The notes under the pieces were generated by a model. That model worked only from the letters and a program-made list of their open reading frames with translations. It was not told the origin of the DNA and ran no database searches. DNA of 64,000 bases from Icerya purchasi (Eukaryota; Arthropoda; Insecta; Hemiptera; Monophlebidae): contig CM077116.1 in NCBI GenBank assembly GCA_039619475.1, positions 297,456,464 through 297,520,463 of the forward strand. Reading direction: 5' to 3'. Every line of letters starts with the position of its first letter. Position 1 is the stretch's first letter. Made by a program: the position numbers and the translations under genes. Shown in pieces: positions 58,701-64,000 of this stretch.

Positions 58701-59649
58701 GCGCGCATAGAGAACGATTAAGCAATACGAACGTGTGACTAAATTGTCACGATTGTTTATCGCATATGATAAATCATGTAACAGCTATATTATAGAAATG
58801 ACAACAGAACGAGGAAGCAAAAGAAACTCGCAGAACCAGGGATCAGAAGAAGATTAGATTGTACAGATAGATATAAGGGTTTTGATCGTTACAAAAGGAG
58901 GGGTAAATATCTGACCAAAGTTTGTAGTGAAACTTTTTACACAGGGAATTCAGAGGATGGAATTTTTTAAAAAAAGGATCGGGAGAAAGTAGCAACCCGA
59001 GCCAAGGAATCCGCCTACTTATTACCTTTAATGTTTATGTGGCTGGGAAGCCACAGCAAATCAACACAGATGGACTAGCGAGAAGACGGAAAATGGATAA
59101 GTCGGCGTTTTCGAAGGGTGATGAAATTGGAAATGTGATCTGGTAGAGGGGAGCTGATCGCTTAAAGAGCACTCATATAACCGAATACTTAGAAAACAGC
59201 GACTGAAGAAAATATGAAGATAATAGAGCGTAGGATAGCCATTAACTGGGAAGTAAAGATAAAATAAAAAGAAGGAACACGAAATGATTCAGATAAGTTC
59301 AAATCCGGATATCTATTGTCCATATGTCTAAGTTAACAATGCGTAAATAATCTAAATAGTTTCCTTAAAAAAAGGGGGGGGGCAAAAAATAAAACATTTT
59401 GACGTACCTGGTGTAGAGGAGAAATATTATTTTTTCGGAATCTACTTCTTCGCAGTACCGAAGTGGAGGTGGTTGCGATTGCAGTTCCAAGAACTGTTGC
59501 CTGCTGTTTTCCATGACTTTTTTATCTTCTTTGGAAATGTAGTTGTTTGAATAATCGCTGTGAGTATCGACGACGGAATTACAATTTGCAACTGAACCTA
59601 GCAGCAATGACGCGTAACAAGAAATCATCATTACCGCCTTTGAGCGCAT
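39090..59649 (-). CDS. lipase A: secreted pancreatic-lipase/PLA1-like enzyme, six exons
   Basis: Six exons (59,649-59,408; 56,098-55,956; 51,368-51,120; 45,780-45,598; 41,946-41,784; 39,168-39,090) join in phases 2-1-1-1-2 to 352 codons ending in TGA. Family knowledge: these are secreted serine esterases acting on neutral or phospholipids. All key residues are present: oxyanion HGW, Ser in GHSFGAHISG, Asp in GLDPAG, His in CNHERS. Only about six residues separate the two lid cysteines (GCQKFDLLCNH), as in PLA1-type insect enzymes and unlike true triacylglycerol lipases. An upstream in-frame Met at 59,703 would add 18 residues before the signal peptide; I prefer 59,649. Introns are 2.6-5.3 kb and loaded with transposons. 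The enzyme looks functional; substrate cannot be told from sequence. Confidence 0.9.
39990..41130 (+). mobile_element. RTE-like retrotransposon, 5'-truncated, open RT
   Basis: The frame is open from about 39,960 to the stop at 41,060. Motifs in order: FICFLDYEKAFDNVQHHKLM (RT motif A), RGVRQGCILSPLLFNLYAEQ (B), IRYADDTAIIAEN (C, with YADD intact), KKTKWMVVS (D), KFKYLSCYITE (E), then the thumb and GRGRRKTTWLDNIKKWTRTW near the end. This order and ending are typical of arthropod RTE-like elements. The short 3' UTR ends in (GAA)n at 41,108-41,122, as RTE tails do. The endonuclease is missing, so the copy cannot move. It lies antisense in lipase A intron 5. Confidence 0.85.
41784..41946 (-). CDS. 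lipase A exon 5 (catalytic His)
   Basis: 163 bp between the acceptor TTGTGTAG and donor GCGC|GTAAGT. Encodes DLLCNHERSVAYFTESILSE with the catalytic His, then a Cys pair region (IKCIDYRTYLAGLC) and IIMSEDTPKSA. Phase 1 in, phase 2 out. Confidence 0.9.
41947..43305. other. lipase A intron 4, nothing recognised
   Basis: Mixed-composition DNA without domain-like frames or terminal repeats that I could see. Confidence 0.4.
43308..43760 (-). mobile_element. family A retrotransposon (variant 3' end), C-terminal domain
   Basis: A T-rich tail at 43,310-43,325 and GGGTTCGTCAAAAAAAAACA match the 3' variant of the copy at 28,170. The minus-strand frame (open for 114 codons) reads LRFGHSFLPASLFRFSLVPS, IGDANHILLECACIASERSS and SFLSSIPDRINI, ending cleanly. 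It is 5'-truncated just before RNase H. Confidence 0.75.
43797..44165 (-). mobile_element. family A retrotransposon, C-terminal domain, tandem with the previous copy
   Basis: Poly(T) at 43,799-43,811 is followed by GGGCGCGCCAGCGGCCTTGA. The minus-strand frame reads LIRLRINHSLLPSSRFRFAL and PSPFCSLHASEPSC before decaying. This and the copy to its left lie head-to-tail within 1 kb but carry different 3' variants, so they are separate insertions. Confidence 0.65.
44384..45574. mobile_element. hAT-type transposon, 1,191 bp
   Basis: Ends are CAGTGGCGTAGCGTGAAC and, inverted, CAGGGGCGTAGCGTCAAC (16 of 18 identical). The target duplication is CAGCTTTT (44,376-44,383) and CGGCTTTT (45,575-45,582), 8 bp with one mismatch. 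CAG termini with 8-bp duplications define hAT elements. A minus-strand frame of 125 codons inside (44,647-45,024) is basic and unrecognised; no hAT transposase signature was seen. The element sits 15 bp inside lipase A intron 4, next to exon 4. Confidence 0.65.
45598..45780 (-). CDS. lipase A exon 4 (catalytic Asp)
   Basis: 183 bp after the acceptor TTTTTCAG. Encodes GLDPAGIAFKLRWPTRRLYF, a strand ending VLVIHSNMGIAG, and VDFYPNGGTFQPGCQKF. The donor is TTTG|GTAAAA. A hAT-type element begins only 15 bp into the intron. Confidence 0.92.
45911..46559 (+). mobile_element. piggyBac-derived element, 649 bp, deleted transposase
   Basis: TTAA at both sides (45,907-45,910 and 46,560-46,563). The ends CCCTCCATCACTGTCG and, inverted, CCCTCCGTCACTGTCG differ at one base. 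Subterminal near-palindromes GTTGTAAAAAGTACAAC (left) and GTTGTACAAAATACAAC (right) mirror each other. Inside, one frame (45,968-46,387) encodes IFPGPKSVTRDVENE, DFQKFITIEMIDEIVMHTNN and RAEIMAVFGILYLVG, the N-terminal part of the piggyBac DDE transposase domain. The catalytic Asp residues are lost by deletion. It is non-autonomous and lies in lipase A intron 3. Confidence 0.85.
46564..47544. other. lipase A intron 3, nothing recognised
   Basis: AT-rich sequence with no coding features. Confidence 0.4.
47553..47845. mobile_element. hAT MITE, 293 bp
   Basis: A perfect 8-bp duplication GGTGCCAT flanks it (47,545-47,552 and 47,846-47,853). The right end read inverted is CAGGGCCGCATCTAGACC and the left is TAGAGCCGTATCTGAAAG, sharing 12 of 15. 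There is no coding capacity; a (TA)n tract lies inside at 47,767-47,790. Confidence 0.65.
48070..49095 (-). mobile_element. family A retrotransposon, RT end to C-terminal domain
   Basis: From the right the minus-strand frames read RTPVFLGTDVSHPGKPLFYP (region before RNase H), TVFTDGWKRFGDVGSPFILP (RNase H first Asp), VFTTELMVYLRSIIFI (Glu), IISDSMSALQAIS (Asp), then the C-terminal domain (VCNADHVFFKRLSLSVEHFA). All three RNase H acidic residues survive though the frame does not. The usual 3' terminus and tail are missing at the left end. Confidence 0.7.
49205..49520 (-). mobile_element. RTE-like 3' end
   Basis: Minus-strand frames give LGHVI..., IQGEI-like, RRKNEKWIKNMQEWLNI and SRAVSS...PPLRR, followed by a GAAGAAGAAC tail at about 49,207-49,220. 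This is the end of an RTE-like RT protein in decayed form, related to but distinct from the copy at 40 kb. Confidence 0.5.
49560..50880 (+). mobile_element. RTE-like RT relic
   Basis: Plus-strand pieces read NDRPGPDNIGAAEIIKMAEE (RT entry block), FTPIPKKWKCEIP (the IPIPKKG block), and AFETVKHGELIKRLDKIDKQ with DVNIIRRIYWARLYT (motif A). Degraded remnants run to about 50,870. Many stops occur. It lies in lipase A intron 3. Confidence 0.55.
51120..51368 (-). CDS. lipase A exon 3 (nucleophile Ser)
   Basis: 249 bp between the acceptor CCGAAG and donor ATAG|GTATAA. Encodes AYLKKEDVNVVSVNWGRYS, a helix, and SFHIVGHSFGAHISGLANQN with the Ser nucleophile. Phase 1 on both sides. Confidence 0.92.
51840..52875 (+). 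mobile_element. family A retrotransposon, RNase H to poly(A)
   Basis: Plus-strand frames read TFTDGLKDHSGVGSSF (RNase H Asp), IVSDSLSTVKL (Asp), LWVSSHR (final block), then the C-terminal domain (SIHDANHVFFECSPLFLERS, LPIHYSAPFILSLPS, SFVTSISNRIHI, stop at 52,798). The 3' UTR TTGGGCCAATGC and GTCCGAAG run into A-rich sequence at 52,850-52,873. Frameshifts separate the parts. Confidence 0.75.
52876..54950. other. lipase A intron 2, mostly unrecognised
   Basis: A more GC-balanced stretch (53,480-54,250) has overlapping short frames on both strands but no family features. I could not assign it. Confidence 0.35.
54953..55260. mobile_element. MITE-like repeat, copy 2
   Basis: It begins TTAATTACAACGTAATTCTTAGG and carries TAGAATTATGTTGTGAA near 55,142, the decayed inverted partner. 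The last 100 bp (AGAAGAGAAAGAGGC, GGGTCAAGGGGCACAG, GAGGCCAAAATGGC) match copy 1 closely. A (TA)n run of 30 bases (54,993-55,024) has expanded inside. Confidence 0.6.
55280..55715 (-). repeat. tRNA-derived SINE, copy 3 (most complete)
   Basis: On the minus strand the head shows GACCCAGTGGCTAGAGCG (A box) and GGGTTCGATCCCAGG (B box, 55,643-55,657) about 30 bases apart, as in tRNA genes. The body runs to about 55,290 and shares blocks with the fragments at 5,449 and 38,640. The acceptor stem does not pair, so it is a SINE. A (TA)n tract follows at 55,717-55,762. Confidence 0.6.
55956..56098 (-). CDS. lipase A exon 2 (HGW oxyanion region)
   Basis: 143 bp between the acceptor TTTAAAG and donor GATG|GTAAG. 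Encodes FPSMYVLKVGDETALSE, then RATKILVHGWNQNGESFASK. The V-H-G-W block forms the oxyanion strand-loop in this family. Confidence 0.9.
56099..57235. other. lipase A intron 1, proximal part, nothing recognised
   Basis: A poly(T) run lies at 56,240-56,257. No protein or repeat family was identified. Confidence 0.4.
57440..57870 (+). mobile_element. family A RNase H and RT-thumb fragments, order reversed
   Basis: Frames at 57,460-57,650 resemble RNase H (FYAESMSMLPTLLF, LAFQSVLQAIASPLPSHS). At 57,660-57,870 they read KSIIRSKLDCSFLYGSAS-like, LDRVQNLCLRWCLGALKSSP and SYLGYRF, the end of the RT thumb. In an element the thumb precedes RNase H, so these must be two pieces brought together or a rearranged copy. 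A G10 run lies at the junction (57,636-57,645). Confidence 0.5.
57871..58485 (-). mobile_element. family A retrotransposon, C-terminal domain and 3' end
   Basis: Poly(T) at 57,871-57,888 and GGGCGCGCCAGCGGCTTTGA give the inverted 3' end. The minus-strand frame reads VSLIRLRFNHFLLPSSRFRF, PNCPLHSS and the ALPLILNALLS region. Its 5' truncation point (about 58,485) abuts the interrupted zinc-finger-like gene fragment. Confidence 0.7.
58489..58635 (-). pseudogene. N-terminus of a repeat-associated arthropod zinc-binding protein, interrupted
   Basis: From a Met at 58,635 the minus strand reads MPRKCVNDPDYFCYVCGDLM, then QRRSLTPLVRKCYELYFGRK and IKDQDK, 49 residues. I recognise the CYxCG ... LTPLVxKxYELYFGxKxxDQDK pattern from a protein found in very many copies in arthropod genomes, usually annotated as uncharacterised and probably carried by a mobile element. 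The expected continuation is cut off exactly where the family A copy begins. Its own role is unknown. Confidence 0.5.
58790..59305 (-). mobile_element. family A fragment lacking its 3' end
   Basis: The stretch from ATAGAAATGACAACAGAACG to AAATCCGGA near 59,308 is nearly identical in order and sequence to 15,695-16,225. It covers RNase H and the start of the C-terminal domain. It has no 3' terminus or poly(A), which sets it apart from the other copies. It ends about 100 bp from lipase A exon 1. Confidence 0.65.
59408..59649 (-). CDS. lipase A exon 1 (signal peptide)
   Basis: MRSKAVMMISCYASLLLGSV is a typical signal peptide. It is followed by a polar, Asn/Ser-rich stretch and LRYCEEVDSEKIIFLLYT, the first core strand. 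The exon ends in phase 2 at CCAG|GTACGT. The in-frame Met at 59,703 is also possible but adds only a non-hydrophobic leader. Confidence 0.88.
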
Positions 59650-59703
59650 CTTGTCGGGAACGCTTGTTGAAAACTGAGATTGTTTTAGTTTTATAAGAAG
59701 CAC

Positions 59704-60475
59704 TTAAAAACTTCACGCTGAAAATACCGGAAGTAACAACGCGACCTCGAAATTAAATTTGTAACAACCGAAATAGGTTTTTAATTTTTAAATGCTAATT
59801 AGTACGAATTTATAATTACTGTGAATTGAAAACAAGCTTAAAAATTAAAATTTCAGCGGTTGAGAGATACTTTCATTAATTTTTTCCTGTTCTTCCATGG
59901 AAAATTAACTTTGCAACTTCAAATAATTTTTTTCTCTATATTTAAACTGGTTTTGGATACCGTATGGCGAATTAGTTCCGCTATGTGAGTGTAAAACAGA
60001 AATGCAAATGTAATCGAACCTGGTTTCGATAGACTTCTTAAAACCACCTGTAAGTTGTATAAAACGAAAATGTGAAAAGGAACCATCCGCGAATATGAAG
60101 ATCCTTAGTACGATTTTGACGTTTATTTTACAACACACGTGCAAAAGCCCGGATGTCGGTATTTTTAATTTCTATACCACTAAGATATTATTTTATTTTA
60201 ATTTTTTATCTTTGAGAGCATTTAATTTACATTTGTAAAATGGATCAGGACTAGCGAAATAACATTCTTTTCATTTCGTAAAAACATTAGCAATATAATA
60301 TGACATAAGCATCACTGAATATTGGTGACCGAGGATATGTATCCATAACCGCAATATGCATTGGTACGAGTTAAATTTATTTTAGATTTATTTATATTCG
60401 TTTTTATATTTCTATAATAAGTTCCGCTCATCATATACGCGTATAGACGGATAATTTTTATTTATTTCCTATTAA
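59704..60475. other. 5' flank of lipase A
   Basis: This region should hold the lipase A promoter. It is AT-rich without a core promoter motif that I could support. Confidence 0.35.
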
Positions 60476-60479
60476 GCTG

Positions 60480-60860
60480 GTTAGAGTTTAATTTTATGTA
60501 GATGCTGGTAGTATAGAAGAATTATAAATAGGGCGAAAGAAAAAGAAAAAAAGAACAAGACAGAAGAAGGCAGTCGAGTTTTTTAAGTGAGTAAAATAGA
60601 GAATGTTCGATAGAAAGAAAAGAACATTCAAAAAAAAAAAAAATAAATAAATAGATATCTGTTGCTCGAAATTAAGAAAAAACGAAAGTGAATTGGAACA
60701 ATACAGGAATAACGATAAAGTTGAAAAAGTGGGAAAGAAACCCGGAAGAGATAGCTTGAAAGGCAATTAATATAAATATAAATATAAATTACGGAATGCA
60801 AAATAAGTCGGCTCAAAGATAAATAGGAAAAAAGAAAGATTTTAAAAAACTTAAATGCCA
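60480..60860 (-). mobile_element. probable decayed family A C-terminal fragment
   Basis: GAATGTTCGATAGAAAGAAA and GAACATTCAAAAAA resemble the 15,540-15,580 part of a family A copy. Minus-strand frames contain LSIEHSLFYSLKK-like residues. An expanded A run follows. The assignment is weak. Confidence 0.3.
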
Positions 60861-61039
60861 AAGTGCAAGGGAAACATCACCGAGCCTGTCAGCCAAAATG
60901 GCCATCTAAACCAAAAGTAGGGAATTGACGAAGTTGCAAAATTTGCATTTACTTAAATGGAAACAGAAAAAGTACTCAAATAAAAAAGCCACCATACTTC
61001 TCCTTCAGGGTTTCCAATTTTCTTTACCGTTTTAAACAG

Positions 61040-62045
61040 GAGCCTAAGAAGTAACTGGGACGAATTTTTAGCATACATTTATAAGTTAGCTGTCAGTGTA
61101 ATTATTATCACGGAAACAAATGTAAGAGAAAATGGAATAAATTTATACAATATCCCGCGGTTCACTAGGTATAGTAATAAAAAACCAGATAAATTTAATG
61201 GAGGAGTTGCCATATTTGTCAATAATAGTTTTAAATCCTACTTCTATGCTGAATATAATTATAATGCGTTCGAGTGCTTAGCTGTTGACATAGTAATAAA
61301 TAGTAGGAAAACAACACGAATATTTGCATTTTACCGATCACCAAGCCGTAATATTAATGAATTCTTATGTTAGCTAGATTTATTTATTAAACAGATTGAG
61401 AAAAAACAATAATTTATTATATGTAGGGACTTTAATATAAATCTATTAAAATGTAATACTAAATCGGAGAATTTTTTAAAATATTATGGTGGGGTGTGAG
61501 TGTATAAAGATTGATTGATGGTGTAACGAGGGAGGAATTTAGGGATGGTAATTTTAACTTAATCGTGTTTAGATAATATTTTTATTAGGAGTTCAACGAA
61601 AGAAATGTATGTAGGAATTATCAGTTCAAAAATATCCGATCATTATATTATTGGCTGCGTCATACAAGTTATTTGTATAATAGATAGAGCGCAGTAAAAA
61701 TCGATGAAGAATTAAGTAGAGAGGAAATTGCATCAACAGGAGTAGGACAAGGAACTATTTTGGCTCCGCTGCTATTTTTGATCTATACCACTTCATTATC
61801 AATTAAGTTATCCTTAAATTTATTAATATAATACGTTTCGGCGATATTATTATTAATAAACACAGATTAAAATTAAACATACAGGACGATTTAGAAATAA
61901 TAAAATACATTAATAACAATAATTTACTTAACAGCGCCGAAATGTATTATATTAATAAATTTAAGGATAACTTAATTGATAATAATTTAATTATAAATAA
62001 TAACCCGCTTTTTAAAATAAACAATCAATTATGACGTATCGATAT
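61040..62045 (+). mobile_element. CR1/Jockey-like element relic, endonuclease and RT
   Basis: Plus-strand frames read IITETNVRENGINLY, NGGVAIFVNNSFKSYF, FECLAVDIVINSRKTTRIFA, FYRSPSRNINEFL and CRDFNINLLK. These are the APE endonuclease blocks (TE, GGVAIFV, YRSPS, GDFNI with G lost). After a gap come GVGQGTILAPLLFLIYTTSL (RT motif B) and NIQDDLEIIKYINNNNLLNS (motif D). Stops are present and the RT core is deleted. Confidence 0.65.
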
Positions 62046-62099
62046 ATCAAATAGATCAATTTATTATAAGGAAGACAAATATGATATCGTTTATTTACT

Positions 62100-62215
62100 A
62101 TTAACTTTATTTATTATTGCCGTGATTATGGAGTATGTAACTCCAAAACATTTTGGCTGTATTTTATATTTTTATAACAGTTATTATTTTCTGTAATACG
62201 TGTTTTATGTTTATT
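62100..62215 (+). repeat. hairpin repeat GGAGT-ATGTA-ACTCC, second copy
   Basis: GTGATTATGGAGTATGTAACTCC followed by AAAACA and TTTTCTGTAATACGTGTTTT matches the repeat at 22,375-22,480. Here the bases before the stem (TGATTA) preserve more of a possible CUGAUGA hammerhead half. Confidence 0.4.
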
Positions 62216-62399
62216 TATTTACATTATTTGTTTAATTTCCTTTTCTCTCCACAATTTTTTCCCCTTTTTTAAATGTATATTATTATTATTACCACTATAA
62301 ATTATATTTATTTTACAGTCCCAAATTTCTTTGCACTATTACATTTAACTGCACCGGTACTATCCATGAACTTTAAATAATGATCCCATTCCTTCTGAT

Positions 62400-64000
62400 A
62401 AATGTAAATATTATTACCAGCGCACGATTACTTGAAGCGAGTAAGGAAAAAATACAGTAAGGAAGAAACAAACCGCAGGCCTTTAAATATTCCAAAAGGA
62501 AGACCGTCTCCAGCTAGCGCCTCACAATTAAACAATAGGTGATTAATACCCTCACGGTAAACTATGCTAAAATGTTCATTACAGTTGGAATATAGAGGGG
62601 TTCCAACCTCAAGCCCTTAGATGCCTGATCCACCGCTTCGTTCAAAATGATCCCACAGTGACTAGGAATTCAACAAAAACTTTATCGTAACCCCATTGTC
62701 CCGAATGTTAGCGAGTTTTAATTTGATTTCGAATATTAGTGGGTGGCTCTGATGTTTAAAGTGACTGTTTCTAAAGGCCAAAAGGCTGCTTAAACTGTCT
62801 GAGCATATTGCCGATTTTCCTCTACCGTCTGCAGCATTTAGAATAAAATCACAGGGCTTGTCAATGGCGAGTAACTCAGCAGTAAACACAGAAGCCTCAA
62901 GCGGAAGCTTAAACTTAAATATAAAGTTCTCTCCCGTTATGAAAGCAGCACTTGTCGTCTTCTTAGACCCTGAGAACTTGGCGCCATCCGTAAATATTCT
63001 TGGGAATCGAGGGTATTCGGATTCCATTAATATAAACTGATTAAAATGTTAAAAGGAAAAACCAAGACATAAAAAAAAAAGGCATTCTTTCTTTAAGTTG
63101 TTTAAGAGGTCCAAATTTACGTCTATTTTAACTGAATTGATATTATACGGGAAAATAAAATACCTAGATGGCAGCACGGAAATAAGGGCTGGGCAATGTG
63201 AGCTGTACCTATTGACATTTTTAATTAAAAGCGGGTTGTTACATTGTACAAATCTCCATTCGTTTGAAATTTTAATGAAGTTTTTTAATATTAATGGTTG
63301 GTGGAAGCTACAATATTTAATTCAAAATCGATCTACCAGAAGAGACCTTGTTTATCTGCAGGGGAGGAATTTTGGATTCTATCTGAAGACTTATAGCAGG
63401 GGCCGATCTAACATTCCCTGTTATAAGCTTCAATCCCAGATTCTGCAGAACGCCCAACCTATCCAGAAACGACTTTGAAGCCGATCCATAAAAAGTCGCA
63501 CCAGAAGAAACTTCCTATTAATGAGCGATTGGTAAACGTCATTTAAAAAGCTATCCAAAGTCGCTAAACCTGGACGAAACCCAAAAATATTATACGGAAA
63601 GATGTTGTTATTTCCAAGCCATCATATTAGCCGGTTCTTTATAACCAGTTCAAACGCTTTTTTTAGGCAGGAAGCCAAGAAAATTGACCGGTAAGAAGAT
63701 GCTTGAGCAGGAGATTTTCTGGGTTTCAGAATAGGGCATACAAGAAACCACCCCCAGTTCTCCGGAACTAAACCCTGTTGTAAGAGACCATTAAAGATGC
63801 CAAAAAGAATAATTTTGGCATTTTCATACATGTTCTCTAGAATAGAATACGTTACGCCGTCTATGCCAGGTGCTGAATCTTTCTTCTTATATAATGGGAC
63901 AAAGAGATACGCATAAGAGACAAGTTGTAGCAAAAAATGATTAGCCGCCGCGTGAGTTTGTGGAGCCTGACTGATTTCAGTTACCTCATCAGTCATAGGC
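62400..64000 (-). mobile_element. family D non-LTR retrotransposon, RT and RNase H, runs off the right edge
   Basis: From the right edge the minus strand reads SAPGIDGVTYSILENM (RT motif 1), GLVPENWGWFLVCPILKPRK and SYRSIFLASCLKKAFELVIK (motif 2), then FGFRPGLATLDSFL. A frameshifted region follows that seems to lack motifs A-C. An open RNase H (63,027-62,662) then reads RIFTDGAKFSGSKKTTSAAF (Asp), LEASVFTAELLAI (Glu) and AICSDSLSSLLAFRN (Asp). The RNase H carboxylates are all kept. The sequence differs clearly from families A and C. The 5' part lies beyond the window. Confidence 0.75.

Noticed and set aside
63098..63478. 126-codon plus-strand open frame
   Set aside because: It lies opposite the decayed RT region of family D and has no recognisable domain; the minus-strand reading fits the element order better.

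Overview
This is a gene-poor, AT-rich, transposon-saturated piece of an arthropod (almost certainly insect) nuclear genome. The evidence is spliced genes with canonical GT/AG introns and no bacterial-style gene packing. The repeats are Jockey/CR1-like, RTE-like and RNase-H-bearing non-LTR retrotransposons, Penelope-like, piggyBac, hAT and TTAA-type elements, a tRNA-derived SINE and long (TA)n tracts. I cannot name the species.

Host genes. Two paralogous secreted lipases of the pancreatic-lipase / phospholipase A1-like family lie head-to-tail on the minus strand. Lipase A (39,090-59,649) can be read completely as six exons with consistent phases, giving 352 residues. It has a signal peptide, the HGW oxyanion region, the nucleophile GHSFG, the acid GLDPAG and the histidine CNHERS, plus a very short lid typical of PLA1-like insect enzymes. 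Lipase B (exons between 4,473 and 32,298) shares intron positions, phases and even exon lengths (249 and 163 bp). Its second exon is short and atypical, its last exon was not found, and its nucleophile elbow is GYSLG. Its 3' introns are tiny (84 and 121 bp), while the intron after its signal-peptide exon is about 25.6 kb and filled with repeats.

Mobile DNA. The dominant repeat, called family A here, is a non-LTR retrotransposon. Its parts can be seen across scattered copies: zinc-knuckle ORF1, APE-type endonuclease with a WWNREC motif, reverse transcriptase, RNase H, a C-x3-H-type C-terminal domain, and a conserved 3' end (GACGAGCCC-like or GGCGCGCCC-like) followed by poly(A). At least 17 pieces occur, nearly all 5'-truncated, and most lie in the same orientation as the lipase genes. 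One copy is inserted into the endonuclease region of another with a visible target-site duplication, and part of that junction is repeated in inverted orientation 3 kb away. Other elements include a 5'-truncated RTE-like element with a 331-codon open frame (40.0-41.1 kb), a 649-bp piggyBac derivative with TTAA sites and terminal inverted repeats (45.9-46.6 kb), hAT-type elements with 8-bp duplications (8.25, 44.4 and 47.5 kb), a 1.25-kb TTAA/TIR element (26.5 kb), a Penelope-like GIY-YIG fragment with a hammerhead-like motif nearby, and a composite (TA)n-MITE-(TA)n-SINE block present twice in the same order (37.9-38.9 and 54.9-55.8 kb).

Layout: 1-3.2 kb non-LTR relics; 4.5-6.4 kb 3' exons of lipase B; 6.4-32 kb its repeat-filled intron; 32.3-39 kb spacer between the genes with repeats; 39.1-59.6 kb lipase A with repeats in every intron; 60-64 kb upstream spacer with non-LTR relics running off the right edge. 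All splice sites and family assignments were read by eye; no alignment or search was run.
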